From Flavobacteriales bacterium BRH_c54 (GTDB lineage: Bacteria > Bacteroidota > Bacteroidia > Flavobacteriales_E > Vicingaceae), in assembly GCA_000961845.1 (NCBI GenBank), contig LADZ01000019.1, positions 1 through 64,000 of the forward strand: a stretch of 64,000 nucleotides of DNA, in the 5' to 3' direction. The notes beneath the pieces are model-generated. The model searched no databases. It was not told the origin of the DNA and saw nothing but the letters and a program-made list of their open reading frames with translations. The position numbers and the translations under genes were made by a program. Shown here in pieces: positions 42,205-51,693 of the stretch; the stretch's first letter is position 1; the number at the start of each line of letters is the position of its first letter.

Positions 42205-43449
42205 TTACCATGTTACTATAATATCATCTACTTCCCAAGTTTTACCACTTGATGCCGTTCCTGTATATTTAAAAGCTAAATATACACCATTGGTTAAGTA
42301 AGAATTTAAACTTAACGGACCTCCATTTACCCACGCAAAACCACCTGTAGAAAGATTCGCTCCTAATTGGGTCCATGTTGCAGTTGACGGTGCACTAACT
42401 CCATCATAATTAGTTGAAACCAATACTTCCATATTTGGTCCTGAAAAATTAGAAGCATTTCTAAAGTCAAAAGTAGCATTGGTAGAGGCACTTAAATCAA
42501 TAGCAGGTGAAATTAACCATGCTTCAGAGGCTACATTTCCACTACCTGTCCAGTTAGACATCATTCCATAGAAATTACCTGTTGATCCGGCATCACTTGT
42601 TGTCCAATTGTATGTTCCAATAACCAATTGAGTAGTCCATCCTCCAGAAGTTATACTTTGGTCTTGAAAGTTTTTAGTTAACGTATTTCCTGGATTTCCC
42701 GCTCCAAATCTTGGATTATTAAAAACAACTTCATTTGGATTTCTTATTAAGAATTGTAACGTACTGTTAAACTGACTAACAATTACTATTAATGAGCCAC
42801 TTCCATTAGGAAGAGTATCATTTGCAAAATTAGCATAACCACTTGTTCTAACAATAATAGTATTACCTAAAGAGTCTTCTAACGTTCTACTTTGAGAAGT
42901 TAAATTAACACCATCAGCATAAGTATTTCCTAACTCATTTGAAACAAATTGAACATTTTCCAATTTTATTAGTTTAGCTTGTTGCCCGGTAGTAATCTGA
43001 GCGATGCTAGTAAATACATCCGGTTGTCTATCTCTTTTAGTAGCTTGTTTTATAATGTTATTATCTACATCTACAGAATCTAACTGCATCATTTGGTTAT
43101 AAGTAGAAAGTATTGTTCCTTTTAAAAATACTCTAACCGAATCTCCTTGATATAAACCACCGGAAGATAACAATCTTAAATTAATAGCACCTGTTTCGTC
43201 TTGAATATAGGCTTCTTTGTAAATATTTCCACTTTGTTCATCCATAGTTACCACTGCAAACATCGAAAGTTCATCGGTTATTTTTAATGGAGTACCTTGA
43301 TACATTGCTTTTAAGTCGGCAATAGTAATTTTATTTCCTTCAGGAATGGTTTTGATAGGTGGTGTATCAAAATCTTTTTTACAGCTAACTGAGAAAAGCG
43401 AAATTCCAGCTAATAATAGTAATCCTGTTATTTTTTTAGTAATTGTCAT
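42205..43449 (-). CDS. DUF5689 lipoprotein with C-terminal choice-of-anchor-type domain
   Basis: The 414-residue product has a lipoprotein signal (AGISLFSVSC, Cys23). The DUF5689 domain is about 40-240 (KITIADLKAMYQG, YKEAYIQDETGAINLRL, GDSVRVFLKGTI). A C-terminal beta sandwich (about 260-414, ending TWEVDDIIVTW) is of the choice-of-anchor/DUF5017-like kind. It is predicted to sit on the outer membrane and could pair with the TonB receptor, as SusD-like lipoproteins do, although it is not a SusD homologue. It lies 36 bp downstream of the receptor gene. Confidence 0.85.
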   Translation of the reverse strand: MTITKKITGLLLLAGISLFSVSCKKDFDTPPIKTIPEGNKITIADLKAMYQGTPLKITDELSMFAVVTMDEQSGNIYKEAYIQDETGAINLRLLSSGGLYQGDSVRVFLKGTILSTYNQMMQLDSVDVDNNIIKQATKRDRQPDVFTSIAQITTGQQAKLIKLENVQFVSNELGNTYADGVNLTSQSRTLEDSLGNTIIVRTSGYANFANDTLPNGSGSLIVIVSQFNSTLQFLIRNPNEVVFNNPRFGAGNPGNTLTKNFQDQSITSGGWTTQLVIGTYNWTTSDAGSTGNFYGMMSNWTGSGNVASEAWLISPAIDLSASTNATFDFRNASNFSGPNMEVLVSTNYDGVSAPSTATWTQLGANLSTGGFAWVNGGPLSLNSYLTNGVYLAFKYTGTASSGKTWEVDDIIVTW

Positions 43450-43485
43450 AGTATATTATTGTTAGTATAAAATTAATTAATATTT

Positions 43486-46041
43486 TTAAAATGAGAATGA
43501 TACCATTGCAAAATAGGTTCTTCCCATCATGTATCCAATCATTGGAGGAAATTTATCTATATTGGTTGTAGTATATCTTAATTGTTCAAATCCGCCTGTT
43601 TGAAAGTCTTTATTATCCAATACATTAGTAACATTTAAGTTTACGCGAAGAAAGTAATTGCCAAATTTCCACGATTTTCCTGCAAAAAAGTTTAATGTAT
43701 AGTTATTATCTAATTTAGTTTGATCTAAAATTTGTGACACTTGTGGGTCTGTATCTACAAAATTGTCAACAGCAGATTCAGAACGTCTATCAGGGTTTAC
43801 TTGTAAATAAATATCTGCAAAATAGTTAAAATCTGCTCCTACAAACCAATATTTTGGAGAACGATATCTTAATCCAATTGAAGATACTGTTTGAGGTGAT
43901 TCTCCAATTTTATAGTTTTTCAAATAAATAGTTTTGTTTTCTTCCAATAATTTTGTTGAGTTATCTTGAGTAACTGTTGCTGTTGGTCTAGAGTTATAAG
44001 TAAAATCTCCCATAGCAAATGTTCCTGTAGCGGTAATCGTAGGTGTTACTTTTACTTCTCCACCAAATTCAACACCAACGAAAAGTTGATCAACACCTGT
44101 CATTACATAGTTTACAAAAGTGTTTAACTCATCGTGATAAAAGTTTCTTGACCATAATTTATCTTGAATACTTGTATAAAAAACTGTTGCTCTTGTTTTT
44201 ACTTTAGGATAACGAACAATGTAGTTAAAATCTCCGGAAAATACTTGTTCATTTTTAAGTCCGCTTACTACTTCATCTCTGGTTCTGGGTGATAAGAATG
44301 AATTTCTTGCCAATGGTGCTCTTGTTAAATAAGCTCCATTAATACTGAACATATGTCTTCCTGTAAGTTTGTATACTAATCCAGCTTTTGTTCCAAAATT
44401 AAAAAAGTTTTGTTTTTCAGAATCACCATAAGAATCTTCCGGAAAAAGTCCATTTCTTACATTTCCTGTTCTCCAAAAAGAAGTGTAAGTAGTTGAAGCT
44501 CCAAAAAACCAATCTATTTTAGCCGAAGTTCCGTCTAATTGAGCATAAAAATTAGTGGTATTAATGTTAATATCGTAATCGTACCCAAACTTATCTCCCT
44601 CTCTAACCGCTCTGTTAGGATTATTTAAATCTGTTTGAGCAGCATCTGGGTCAGCAAAATCTCTTTCTGCAAACTGATCCACATCCACCCAAAAATCTCC
44701 TCCTAATAAATCATCTATTACTTTAAAGTTTTTACTTTTATAAATACTACCTTTAATTCCTCCCGACAACGTTAAATTATCAGCTAATTTATGAGTTAAT
44801 GTTGAATTAAATCCATAATCATAAACATCTTGTCTTTGTTCTTCAACAATATATTTAGATCTATTTCCTGTTAAAGATGTTCCTGTTCCATCAACATTAT
44901 CTAAGGTGTAAAGATTTTTGCTGTTAGCAAAATAAAAGTGATCCCAATCTAATTGGGTAGTTGTAGGGTCTTGTGCTTGCCATAAAGCAGTTTGTTGAGC
45001 AAATAATAATTCATCACCCGGATCACTATAAGCACTTGGTAGATTTTTCCAATATTCAGGTCTAGGGTCGGCAGCATCATGCCAATTTAATCTAGTATTT
45101 CCACTTCTACCAAAAGTGTAATAAACAGAAGACATTAATTGGGTCTTATCATTAATATCAAAATAATGGTTTAATATTAATCGAGGTTGGTGTGTATTTC
45201 TTACACGAGAATTTCTTTTTTCTCCATCTTGATACCCCCAATAAGAGTTATAAAAATTATTACCTGTTAAATCGTAAGTTTCTTGAGTAGTAATGCTATT
45301 TCTACCTTGAACAGTTGGTGCTGCAAAACCAACAAAACCTAAACTATGTTTATTGTTTAATTTTTTTTCTATCGATACAAAATAACTTGCTCCACTATAA
45401 AAAGTACCGTCAACATATCCCTCATCAGAATATCTGCCAGAAGCTGAAACTGCTACTGCCATTCCATTGTCCATCATTCCAGTTGAATGCGTAGCCATAA
45501 TTCTGTGACTGTAAGTTCTGTTAGCAAGGGCATAAGAAATGTTAGTCCCTTTTCTTACCGCAGTTGGACGAGCATTAATGTTAGAAGATCCTCCAATACC
45601 TCCAAAAGTAAGTGGTGATGAAGAAATACCATTTTTAGTTTCTTGATAACGGGTAATGTCGTTTAATCCACCCCACAATGCCCAAATAGCTCTACCTGTT
45701 TCGGGGTTGTTTAAGGTAACACCATTCATAGTTACCACAAAATTTTCTGAATCATAACCTCTAATTCTATAACGAGCTACACCAAAATTAAATCCGGCAG
45801 TAGAGTTAAAAATGTCTCGTGAAGATTGTAATAAACCCGAAACATCTTGGTTTTCGGCATTTTCATCTTCCAACGCATCTAAAGTTGTTGTAAAAGTTGG
45901 TACCACCCTGCTAATTTCTGCATCAGTTGTATCTTTCGAATTATTTACAACTTTAGTTGTATCTGTTTGTCCTAACAAGTTGTTTGAAAACAGAAAAAAA
46001 ACGGTGCTAGCCGTAACAATAGAATATCTAAAAAAACTCAT
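43486..46041 (-). CDS. TonB-dependent receptor of the DUF5689/nuclease locus
   Basis: The 851-residue outer-membrane receptor has a signal peptide (MSFFRYSIVTASTVFFLFSN..., ending LLGQ). A plug starts near residue 50 (DVSGLLQSSRDIFNSTAGF, YRIRGYDSENFVVTMNGV), and a long barrel ends in TYFAMVSFSF with terminal Phe. It lacks an obvious carboxypeptidase-D-like N-terminal domain. The frame opens at 46062, but the ATG at 46041 gives the better signal peptide. Substrate unknown; co-location with two DUF5689 proteins and two nuclease-family genes suggests nucleic-acid fragments or phosphoesters. Confidence 0.9.
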   Translation of the reverse strand: MSFFRYSIVTASTVFFLFSNNLLGQTDTTKVVNNSKDTTDAEISRVVPTFTTTLDALEDENAENQDVSGLLQSSRDIFNSTAGFNFGVARYRIRGYDSENFVVTMNGVTLNNPETGRAIWALWGGLNDITRYQETKNGISSSPLTFGGIGGSSNINARPTAVRKGTNISYALANRTYSHRIMATHSTGMMDNGMAVAVSASGRYSDEGYVDGTFYSGASYFVSIEKKLNNKHSLGFVGFAAPTVQGRNSITTQETYDLTGNNFYNSYWGYQDGEKRNSRVRNTHQPRLILNHYFDINDKTQLMSSVYYTFGRSGNTRLNWHDAADPRPEYWKNLPSAYSDPGDELLFAQQTALWQAQDPTTTQLDWDHFYFANSKNLYTLDNVDGTGTSLTGNRSKYIVEEQRQDVYDYGFNSTLTHKLADNLTLSGGIKGSIYKSKNFKVIDDLLGGDFWVDVDQFAERDFADPDAAQTDLNNPNRAVREGDKFGYDYDININTTNFYAQLDGTSAKIDWFFGASTTYTSFWRTGNVRNGLFPEDSYGDSEKQNFFNFGTKAGLVYKLTGRHMFSINGAYLTRAPLARNSFLSPRTRDEVVSGLKNEQVFSGDFNYIVRYPKVKTRATVFYTSIQDKLWSRNFYHDELNTFVNYVMTGVDQLFVGVEFGGEVKVTPTITATGTFAMGDFTYNSRPTATVTQDNSTKLLEENKTIYLKNYKIGESPQTVSSIGLRYRSPKYWFVGADFNYFADIYLQVNPDRRSESAVDNFVDTDPQVSQILDQTKLDNNYTLNFFAGKSWKFGNYFLRVNLNVTNVLDNKDFQTGGFEQLRYTTTNIDKFPPMIGYMMGRTYFAMVSFSF

Positions 46042-46131
46042 GTATATATAATGATATATCAATAATTTAAAAAGCGGTTAGAAGTCTTACTTGGTTGCTC
46101 CCTAGGATGATCACTTTTTATTAATGCGAGG

Positions 46132-46164
46132 CAAAAATAGTAATATTTAATTAGTGAGAAACAA
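46132..46164 (-). promoter_or_regulatory. Promoter of the TonB receptor/DUF5689 operon
   Basis: Minus-strand TATTTTTG (46139-46132) with TTG (46164-46162) 22 bp upstream. The predicted 5' leader to the ATG at 46041 is about 84 bases, longer than others here. Confidence 0.5.
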
Positions 46165-46269
46165 TTTGTTGGTAACTTAATGATTTATTAACCTAAATTT
46201 ATTGTCATCAAAAAGTAGCTAAAAGGTATAATTGTTGAATTATGCTTTATTTTGCAAAAAACAATTTTT

Positions 46270-47328
46270 ATGACTAAAAAAATCATTCTTTCTCTTTGGT
46301 TAATTATAAGCCTACAGATAGTAGCTTTTTCTCAAAACAATACCGATAAAAAAAACTATGCTGTAACTTGTATAGGTTTTTATAATCTTGAAAATTTATT
46401 CGATACAATTGTTGACCCCGATACCACTTTAATTTTGCAAGATGAATTTACTCCACAAGGAAAAAATCGTTGGAACACTTCTAAATATTATGAAAAACTA
46501 GGCAACATGGCTCGGGTTATTTCTGAACTTGGTACAGAAGTTACTCCTGATGGAGCTGCTATTTTAGGGGTTGCTGAAGTTGAAAATAAATCTGTTTTAG
46601 AAGATTTGATAAAACAAGATGCCATTAAGAACAGAAATTACCAAATTGTTCATTACGATTCTCCCGACAAAAGAGGAATTGATGTTGGATTATTATACAA
46701 CCCCAACTATTTTAAAAATGTAAGTGCAAAAAGTTATACACTAAGCATCCCAACCGATAGTAATTTTTTTACACGTAGTCAATTATTAGTTTCAGGAGAG
46801 TTACATGGTGAAAAAATTCATGTAATTGTTGCCCACTGGCCATCACGTAGAGGAGGAGAAAAAAGAAGTAAGCCAAAAAGAATTGCTGCTGCACAATTAG
46901 CAAGAGCCATTATAGATTCATTACAACAAGTTGACCCTAATACAAAAGTGTTTTATATGGGTGATTTAAATGATGACCCTGTAGATGTTAGTGTTAGAGG
47001 TTATTTAAAAGCAGTTGGCACGAAAGAAGAAGCCAATAATGGTAAACTTTATAATCCTTTTGAAGACTTCTTTAAGAAAGGAATTGGAACCTTAGGTTAC
47101 CAAGATGCTTGGAATCTTTTCGATCAAATTATCATTTCCGAGCCACTTTTAGGTGATGATTATTCTTCATTGAAATATTATAAATCAGTCGTTTATAACA
47201 AAAATTACCTCAAATCAGACACAGGCAGATTTAAAGGATATCCTTACAGAACTTATTCTTTTGGAGAATATATTGGCGGGTTTAGTGACCACTTTCCTGT
47301 ATATTTGTATTTAATTAAAGAGATGTAA
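46270..47328 (+). CDS. Exported endonuclease/exonuclease/phosphatase-family enzyme
   Basis: The 352-residue protein has a signal peptide (ending VAFSQ) and a complete EEP fold. The catalytic motifs are YNLENLF, GVAEVENKSVL (metal Glu), IVAHWPSRRGG (His), YMGDLNDDP (Asp/Asn) and FSDHFPVYLYL (final Asp-His). This fold hydrolyses phosphodiesters (DNases, sphingomyelinases, inositol phosphatases). The substrate cannot be read directly; the neighbouring nuclease-like gene and DUF5689 proteins favour a nuclease. It diverges from the TonB receptor operon and is 37 bp from the next gene, so the two EEP genes are probably co-transcribed. The start is the ATG at 46270. Confidence 0.88.
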   Translation: MTKKIILSLWLIISLQIVAFSQNNTDKKNYAVTCIGFYNLENLFDTIVDPDTTLILQDEFTPQGKNRWNTSKYYEKLGNMARVISELGTEVTPDGAAILGVAEVENKSVLEDLIKQDAIKNRNYQIVHYDSPDKRGIDVGLLYNPNYFKNVSAKSYTLSIPTDSNFFTRSQLLVSGELHGEKIHVIVAHWPSRRGGEKRSKPKRIAAAQLARAIIDSLQQVDPNTKVFYMGDLNDDPVDVSVRGYLKAVGTKEEANNGKLYNPFEDFFKKGIGTLGYQDAWNLFDQIIISEPLLGDDYSSLKYYKSVVYNKNYLKSDTGRFKGYPYRTYSFGEYIGGFSDHFPVYLYLIKEM

Positions 47329-47365
47329 TCTCTACACTATTTAACCGCTTACTCAAACTTTTTTA

Positions 47366-48583
47366 ATGAAATATTTTATTGCCTTATTTTTTCTATTTAG
47401 CTCTTTATTCATTACTGCACAAGATACGTTAACAGTAATGGCATATAACATCCTAAATTATCCTGCGTCAAACGCTTCAAAAGCAGACACCCTTAAGCCT
47501 ATAATAAAACATGTGCAACCTGATATTTTTTTAATTACCGAACTTACTTCTTTTAGTGGTATAAATCTTATTTTAAATGATGCCCTAAATGTTGATGGTA
47601 TTTCTCACTATCAAAGTGCAACCTATTTTGATGGTCCGGATACTGACAACATGATTTTTTATAACTCTAACAAACTAGAACTTTACAGTCAATACGAAAT
47701 TCCCACTTCATTAAGAAACATTAGTGAATATGTATTATTTTATAAATCTCCGGGATTAGGACCTGGTGATGATACTATTTTTATTCATTGCTACATGGCA
47801 CACTTAAAAGCTAGTCAGGGATGGAGCAACGAACAGCAACGAAACCAAGAAGCAGTAGTTTTTAAAAATTACTTAGATAATAAAGCTACAACATTAGAAA
47901 ATATAATTTTTGCTGGTGACATGAATATTTATGGTGATTATGAAGCAGCTTTCAACACTATATTGAACGGTGGAAGTGTAAACTTATACGACCCAATAAA
48001 TACACCTGGATTGTGGCATGCCAATTCTTTTTTTGCTAACGTGCATACACAAAGTCCAAGAACTGCAACCTTACCTGATGGTGGTTCTAATGGTGGTATG
48101 GACGACAGATTTGATTGGATGTTTGTGAGTGATGATGTAAGAAGTGGACACAATTACTTTAAATATATACCAAATTCCTATTATGCCTTAGGCAATGATG
48201 GCAACCATTATAATCAATCTATTTTAGCAGCTCCAAGCAACACATCAGTACCTCAAAATGTTCTTGAAGCATTACATTATATGTCAGATCATTTACCTGT
48301 AATAATGAAAACAGAAATTGGTTATACTGTAGGAGTAAAAGAAATGGCTGTCCAATCATGGAAAGGCTATTATGCGAATCAATATTTTCATTTCTCTTCT
48401 GAAAATGTAGAGGAAAAATTAACTATAGAAATTTATGATTTACTAGGAAAATTAATTCAAACTGCTCAATTCAACAATCAAAATCAATTTCAGTTAGCAA
48501 TAAATGAAAATATAAAAGGAATATTTATTTTAAAAATTACTTCTACTAAAACACAGCAAAACTTTAAGCTATTAGCTCAATAA
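47366..48583 (+). CDS. T9SS-secreted endonuclease/exonuclease/phosphatase-family protein
   Basis: The 405-residue protein has a signal peptide (ending FITAQ) and an EEP domain (about 22-315) with MAYNILNYP, LITEL (metal Glu), CYMAHLKASQG (His), FAGDMNIYGDYE (Asp/Asn) and YMSDHLPVIM (Asp-His). The C-terminal type A sorting domain for T9SS spans about 335-405 (LTIEIYDLLGKLI and ILKITS). It is therefore displayed or released outside the cell, whereas the enzyme encoded before it lacks a sorting domain and stays periplasmic. This gives two phosphodiesterase-fold enzymes in two compartments, an arrangement consistent with stepwise breakdown of an extracellular polymer. Confidence 0.88.
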   Translation: MKYFIALFFLFSSLFITAQDTLTVMAYNILNYPASNASKADTLKPIIKHVQPDIFLITELTSFSGINLILNDALNVDGISHYQSATYFDGPDTDNMIFYNSNKLELYSQYEIPTSLRNISEYVLFYKSPGLGPGDDTIFIHCYMAHLKASQGWSNEQQRNQEAVVFKNYLDNKATTLENIIFAGDMNIYGDYEAAFNTILNGGSVNLYDPINTPGLWHANSFFANVHTQSPRTATLPDGGSNGGMDDRFDWMFVSDDVRSGHNYFKYIPNSYYALGNDGNHYNQSILAAPSNTSVPQNVLEALHYMSDHLPVIMKTEIGYTVGVKEMAVQSWKGYYANQYFHFSSENVEEKLTIEIYDLLGKLIQTAQFNNQNQFQLAINENIKGIFILKITSTKTQQNFKLLAQ

Positions 48584-48666
48584 AATGAGGAATGCTAACC
48601 TAACAAAGATGATGTACTTACTTTAGTTGTAAAAGAAGAGAATACAAACTAGAAAAAAATAATTAC

Positions 48667-48688
48667 CCTACTATTGAGTAATAGTAGG
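48667..48688. terminator. Hairpin between the nuclease gene and the small membrane protein
   Basis: A perfect 9-bp stem (48667-48675 with 48680-48688) with a 4-base loop lies between convergent genes. It lacks a T run on either side. Confidence 0.45.
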
Positions 48689-48707
48689 ATATTACAATGA
48701 GAGGAAA

Positions 48708-48899
48708 TTATTTTAAAGTACCTTTTTCTTCAGCTTCTTTATTAAATTTTGCTTGCATTTTTAACCAAACGAACAATCCTACAAAGCCTAAAATAATAAA
48801 AGCTACGTTTAAATTAAAGTATGGAGTTTCTCCTAACCAAATTAATGGTTTAAAGATTGTGTAAAAGAAATCGCCTAACCAGTAAATAAAATCAGTCAT
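48708..48899 (-). CDS. Small membrane protein (DUF6341-like)
   Basis: The 63-residue product is MTDFIYWLGDFFYTIFKPLI followed by a second hydrophobic segment (FNLNVAFIILGFVGLFVWL) and a charged tail (KFNKEAEEKGTLK). This is the layout of the small DUF6341 membrane proteins seen near DUF6427 in Flavobacteria; family assignment is tentative. The frame continues to 48920, but seven extra residues before MTDF have no such character. It is divergent from the DUF6427 gene. Function unknown. Confidence 0.65.
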   Translation of the reverse strand: MTDFIYWLGDFFYTIFKPLIWLGETPYFNLNVAFIILGFVGLFVWLKMQAKFNKEAEEKGTLK

Positions 48900-48977
48900 A
48901 ATATTAAATTTGATGCACAAATGTATAAATTTATCTTTAATAAAAGAACAAAATATATACAGTAAATAAAATTATTC

Positions 48978-49958
48978 GTGTTAAAAATATTCAAATCGAA
49001 TCAACCATTTGTAAATGTGATTGTTGTTCTAGTAACAATTGCTTTAGGCTTACCCATTTTTTTCACTGAACCCACTGCTGTCGATGTAAATTTATTTCGG
49101 TTTAGCGAGTTTTTTAATAGCATAAATAAAACTACTTGGCTAAGATACATCTTGTGGTGTATTTTTACAATTGGTATTGGTTATTATTTAAACTATATTG
49201 TTAATCAATACAAATTAGTAAACAACAATACTCATGTTCCTTTTATTATTTATGTTGTATTACAAACATTATTTCCTGCTGCACTCATTTTTAGTCCAAC
49301 TCAAATAATTATGGTGTTTATTTTATTTATACTACACCAATCTAATGAACTTTATAACACAAGAAAAGAAACGCTAAAAACCTTTAACCTAGGTTTTTTT
49401 ATGGGATTAGCAGCTATTTTATATTTACCCATAGGCTTTTTAATGTTGTTAGTTTGGTTTATTATGAGGTATTATAAGCCTCCTTACTGGAAAGAGTATG
49501 TCGTTTCTTTAATGGGAATTTTTGTGCCTTTTGTTTATCTGTTGGCGTATTATTTTATTTTTAATGAATTCTCTATAGATAAAATATTTTTTATCGAAAC
49601 TGCTACTGAAATTTCAGCACCCATAAATGAAAGTTGGAGTCTAAATCAACTACTATTTTTTATTGTAATGGGGCTTGTTTTTCTTTATGCTCTGTGGCAT
49701 TTTGTTATTGCTACACAAAAAAGTGTTGTAAGGGTTAGAAAGTACAGAAGTGTAATTCTATTGCTGATTCTTGGTATTGTTTTACAGCATTTCATTTTCT
49801 TAAAAAATGCAACAATAAATGCCGATTTTTTTGCATTACTAAGTATTCCTTTATCCATAATAATAAGCAATTTACTCATCGAAATAAAAAAGAAATGGAT
49901 AGCGGAAACTATTTTTATTATTTTCTTTGTTTTGATGTTGATTAATTATTTGAGATAA
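48978..49958 (+). CDS. DUF6427 polytopic membrane protein
   Basis: The 326-residue protein has about 9 or 10 hydrophobic helices, an N-terminal FKSNQPFVNVIVVLVTIALG segment and a cytoplasmic Lys/Arg-rich loop (VVRVRKYRS) near 250. It matches the DUF6427 family of Flavobacteria, function unknown. Translation starts at GTG 48978. The usual upp neighbour is not present. A strong terminator follows. Confidence 0.78.
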   Translation: MLKIFKSNQPFVNVIVVLVTIALGLPIFFTEPTAVDVNLFRFSEFFNSINKTTWLRYILWCIFTIGIGYYLNYIVNQYKLVNNNTHVPFIIYVVLQTLFPAALIFSPTQIIMVFILFILHQSNELYNTRKETLKTFNLGFFMGLAAILYLPIGFLMLLVWFIMRYYKPPYWKEYVVSLMGIFVPFVYLLAYYFIFNEFSIDKIFFIETATEISAPINESWSLNQLLFFIVMGLVFLYALWHFVIATQKSVVRVRKYRSVILLLILGIVLQHFIFLKNATINADFFALLSIPLSIIISNLLIEIKKKWIAETIFIIFFVLMLINYLR

Positions 49959-49960
49959 AA

Positions 49961-49986
49961 AAAGCTCCAACATAAATTGGAGCTTT
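49961..49986. terminator. Bidirectional hairpin terminator
   Basis: A 10-bp stem (49961-49970 with 49977-49986) with a 6-base loop lies between the DUF6427 gene and the convergent aldehyde dehydrogenase. Confidence 0.85.
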
Positions 49987-50006
49987 CTAGTTTTTTATCA
50001 TTGATT

Positions 50007-51566
50007 TTACAAATCAAACTTTATTCCTTGTGCCAATGGCAAACTATCTGAATAGTTAATAGTGTTGGTTTGTCTTCTCATGTAAATTTTCCAAGCATCG
50101 GAACCTGATTCACGTCCGCCACCGGTTTCTTTTTCACCACCAAAGGCACCGCCAATTTCTGCCCCTGAAGTACCAATATTTACATTAGCAATTCCACAGT
50201 CTGAACCTGCATAAGAAAGAAATTTCTGAGCTTCTTTCATGCTTTCGGTCATAATAGCTGAGGATAATCCTTGAGCAACATCGTTTTGTATTTCTATTGC
50301 ATTTTCAACATCTCCACTGTATTTCATTAAATATAAAATAGGAGCAAATGTTTCTGCCTGAACAATTTCAAAATGATTTTCAGCTTCAATAATAGCTGGT
50401 TTTACATAGCAACCACTTTCATAACCTTCGCCCTCTAATACACCACCATCAACCAATACATTTCCACCTTCAGCTTTAGCTTTTTCAATAGCAGCCAAAT
50501 ACATCTCTACAGCAGCTTTATCAATAAGTGGTCCTACGTGATTGTTTTCATCTAACGGGTTTCCAATTCTTATTTGCTTGTAAGCTCCAACAATAGCGTC
50601 TCTTACTTTGTCATAAACCGATTCGTGAATTATTAATCTTCTTGTTGATGTACATCTTTGCCCACAAGTTCCTACTGCACCAAAAACTGCTCCCGGAACA
50701 ACTACTTTTAAATCTGCAGAAGGGGTAATTATAATGGCGTTATTACCACCTAATTCTAATAAAGATTTTCCAAACCGTTCAGCAACTGTTTTTCCAACAA
50801 TTCTTCCCATTCTAGTAGAACCTGTTGCAGAAACTAACGCAACTCTTTTATCAGTAGTCATCAATTCACCTACTTTATAATCTCCATTAATAATACATGA
50901 AATTCCTTCAGGTAAGTTATTTTCTTTTAATATTTCAGCAATAATATTTTGGCATGCTATTGAGCATAAAGGAGCTTTTTCAGAAGCTTTCCAAACACAA
51001 ACATCTCCACAAATCCATGCCAAAGCAGTATTCCAACTCCAAACAGCTACCGGAAAGTTAAAAGCAGAAATAATTCCCACCACGCCTAATGGATGATATT
51101 GTTCTCTCATCACATGTTCAGGTCTTTCTGAAGCAATAGTTAATCCATATAATTGTCTTGATAATCCAACTGCAAAATCGCAAATATCTATCATTTCCTG
51201 TACTTCTCCATAACCCTCTTGTAAGGATTTCCCCATTTCATAAGAAACCAATTTACCAAGAGGTTCTTTCAACTCTCTTAATTTATTTCCAAACTGACGA
51301 ACAATTTCTCCTCGTTGTGGTGCAGGCATTGCTCTAAAAGTTTTGAACGCACTAGTTGCATCTTCCATCACTTTTTCATAATCTTCTTTAGTGGTGGTTG
51401 TAACTTTTCCAATTAATTGACCATCTGTTGGAGAATAAGAAGCTATTGCTTCACCATTTCCGAACGAATGAGAACCCGTTGAAGTTCCGTTGTTAATTTC
51501 TTTTACACCCAACTTATTAAGGGCATCTTTAATTCCAAATTTATCTGCTACTGCGGTAGTTGTCAT
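50007..51566 (-). CDS. amaB: Aldehyde dehydrogenase of the ALDH7 (aminoadipate semialdehyde) family
   Basis: This cytosolic NAD(P)-dependent enzyme has 519 residues, including the 20-odd residue N-terminal extension of the ALDH7 family. The catalytic Cys305 is in GQRCTSTRR and the general base Glu271 in LLELGGNNA. The NAD-binding VSATGSTRMG and the ISAFNFPVAVWSWN segment match antiquitin-type aldehyde dehydrogenases, which oxidise 2-aminoadipate-6-semialdehyde in lysine breakdown. Neighbours give no lysine-pathway genes, so the substrate is by family only. Its own -7 box is at 51602-51609. Confidence 0.9.
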   Translation of the reverse strand: MTTTAVADKFGIKDALNKLGVKEINNGTSTGSHSFGNGEAIASYSPTDGQLIGKVTTTTKEDYEKVMEDATSAFKTFRAMPAPQRGEIVRQFGNKLRELKEPLGKLVSYEMGKSLQEGYGEVQEMIDICDFAVGLSRQLYGLTIASERPEHVMREQYHPLGVVGIISAFNFPVAVWSWNTALAWICGDVCVWKASEKAPLCSIACQNIIAEILKENNLPEGISCIINGDYKVGELMTTDKRVALVSATGSTRMGRIVGKTVAERFGKSLLELGGNNAIIITPSADLKVVVPGAVFGAVGTCGQRCTSTRRLIIHESVYDKVRDAIVGAYKQIRIGNPLDENNHVGPLIDKAAVEMYLAAIEKAKAEGGNVLVDGGVLEGEGYESGCYVKPAIIEAENHFEIVQAETFAPILYLMKYSGDVENAIEIQNDVAQGLSSAIMTESMKEAQKFLSYAGSDCGIANVNIGTSGAEIGGAFGGEKETGGGRESGSDAWKIYMRRQTNTINYSDSLPLAQGIKFDL

Positions 51567-51601
51567 GTTAAATTATTTTAGGTTAATCTTAAAAATGAAT
51601 A

Positions 51602-51609
51602 CAAATTTA
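51602..51609 (-). promoter_or_regulatory. -7 box of the aldehyde dehydrogenase
   Basis: The minus strand reads TAAATTTG, matching TAnnTTTG, 35 bases before the ATG at 51566. No good -33. Confidence 0.4.
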
Positions 51610-51679
51610 ACAAAAACAAAACACCTATTTGAGCTATTTTCCAAAACTTTGAAAAAACTGTAGTTTAAATTTGTTTCGG

Positions 51680-51687
51680 TAATTTTG
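51680..51687 (+). promoter_or_regulatory. -7 box immediately before the DUF2480 gene
   Basis: TAATTTTG ends 6 bases before the ATG at 51694, so the transcript could start at or very near the initiation codon. No -33 at standard spacing. Confidence 0.35.
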
Positions 51688-51693
51688 TTCTGT

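Noticed and set aside
46042-46140. Known riboswitch in the TonB receptor leader
   Set aside because: The leader has no recognisable cobalamin, thiamine, SAM or FMN box; kept only as an unexplained long leader.
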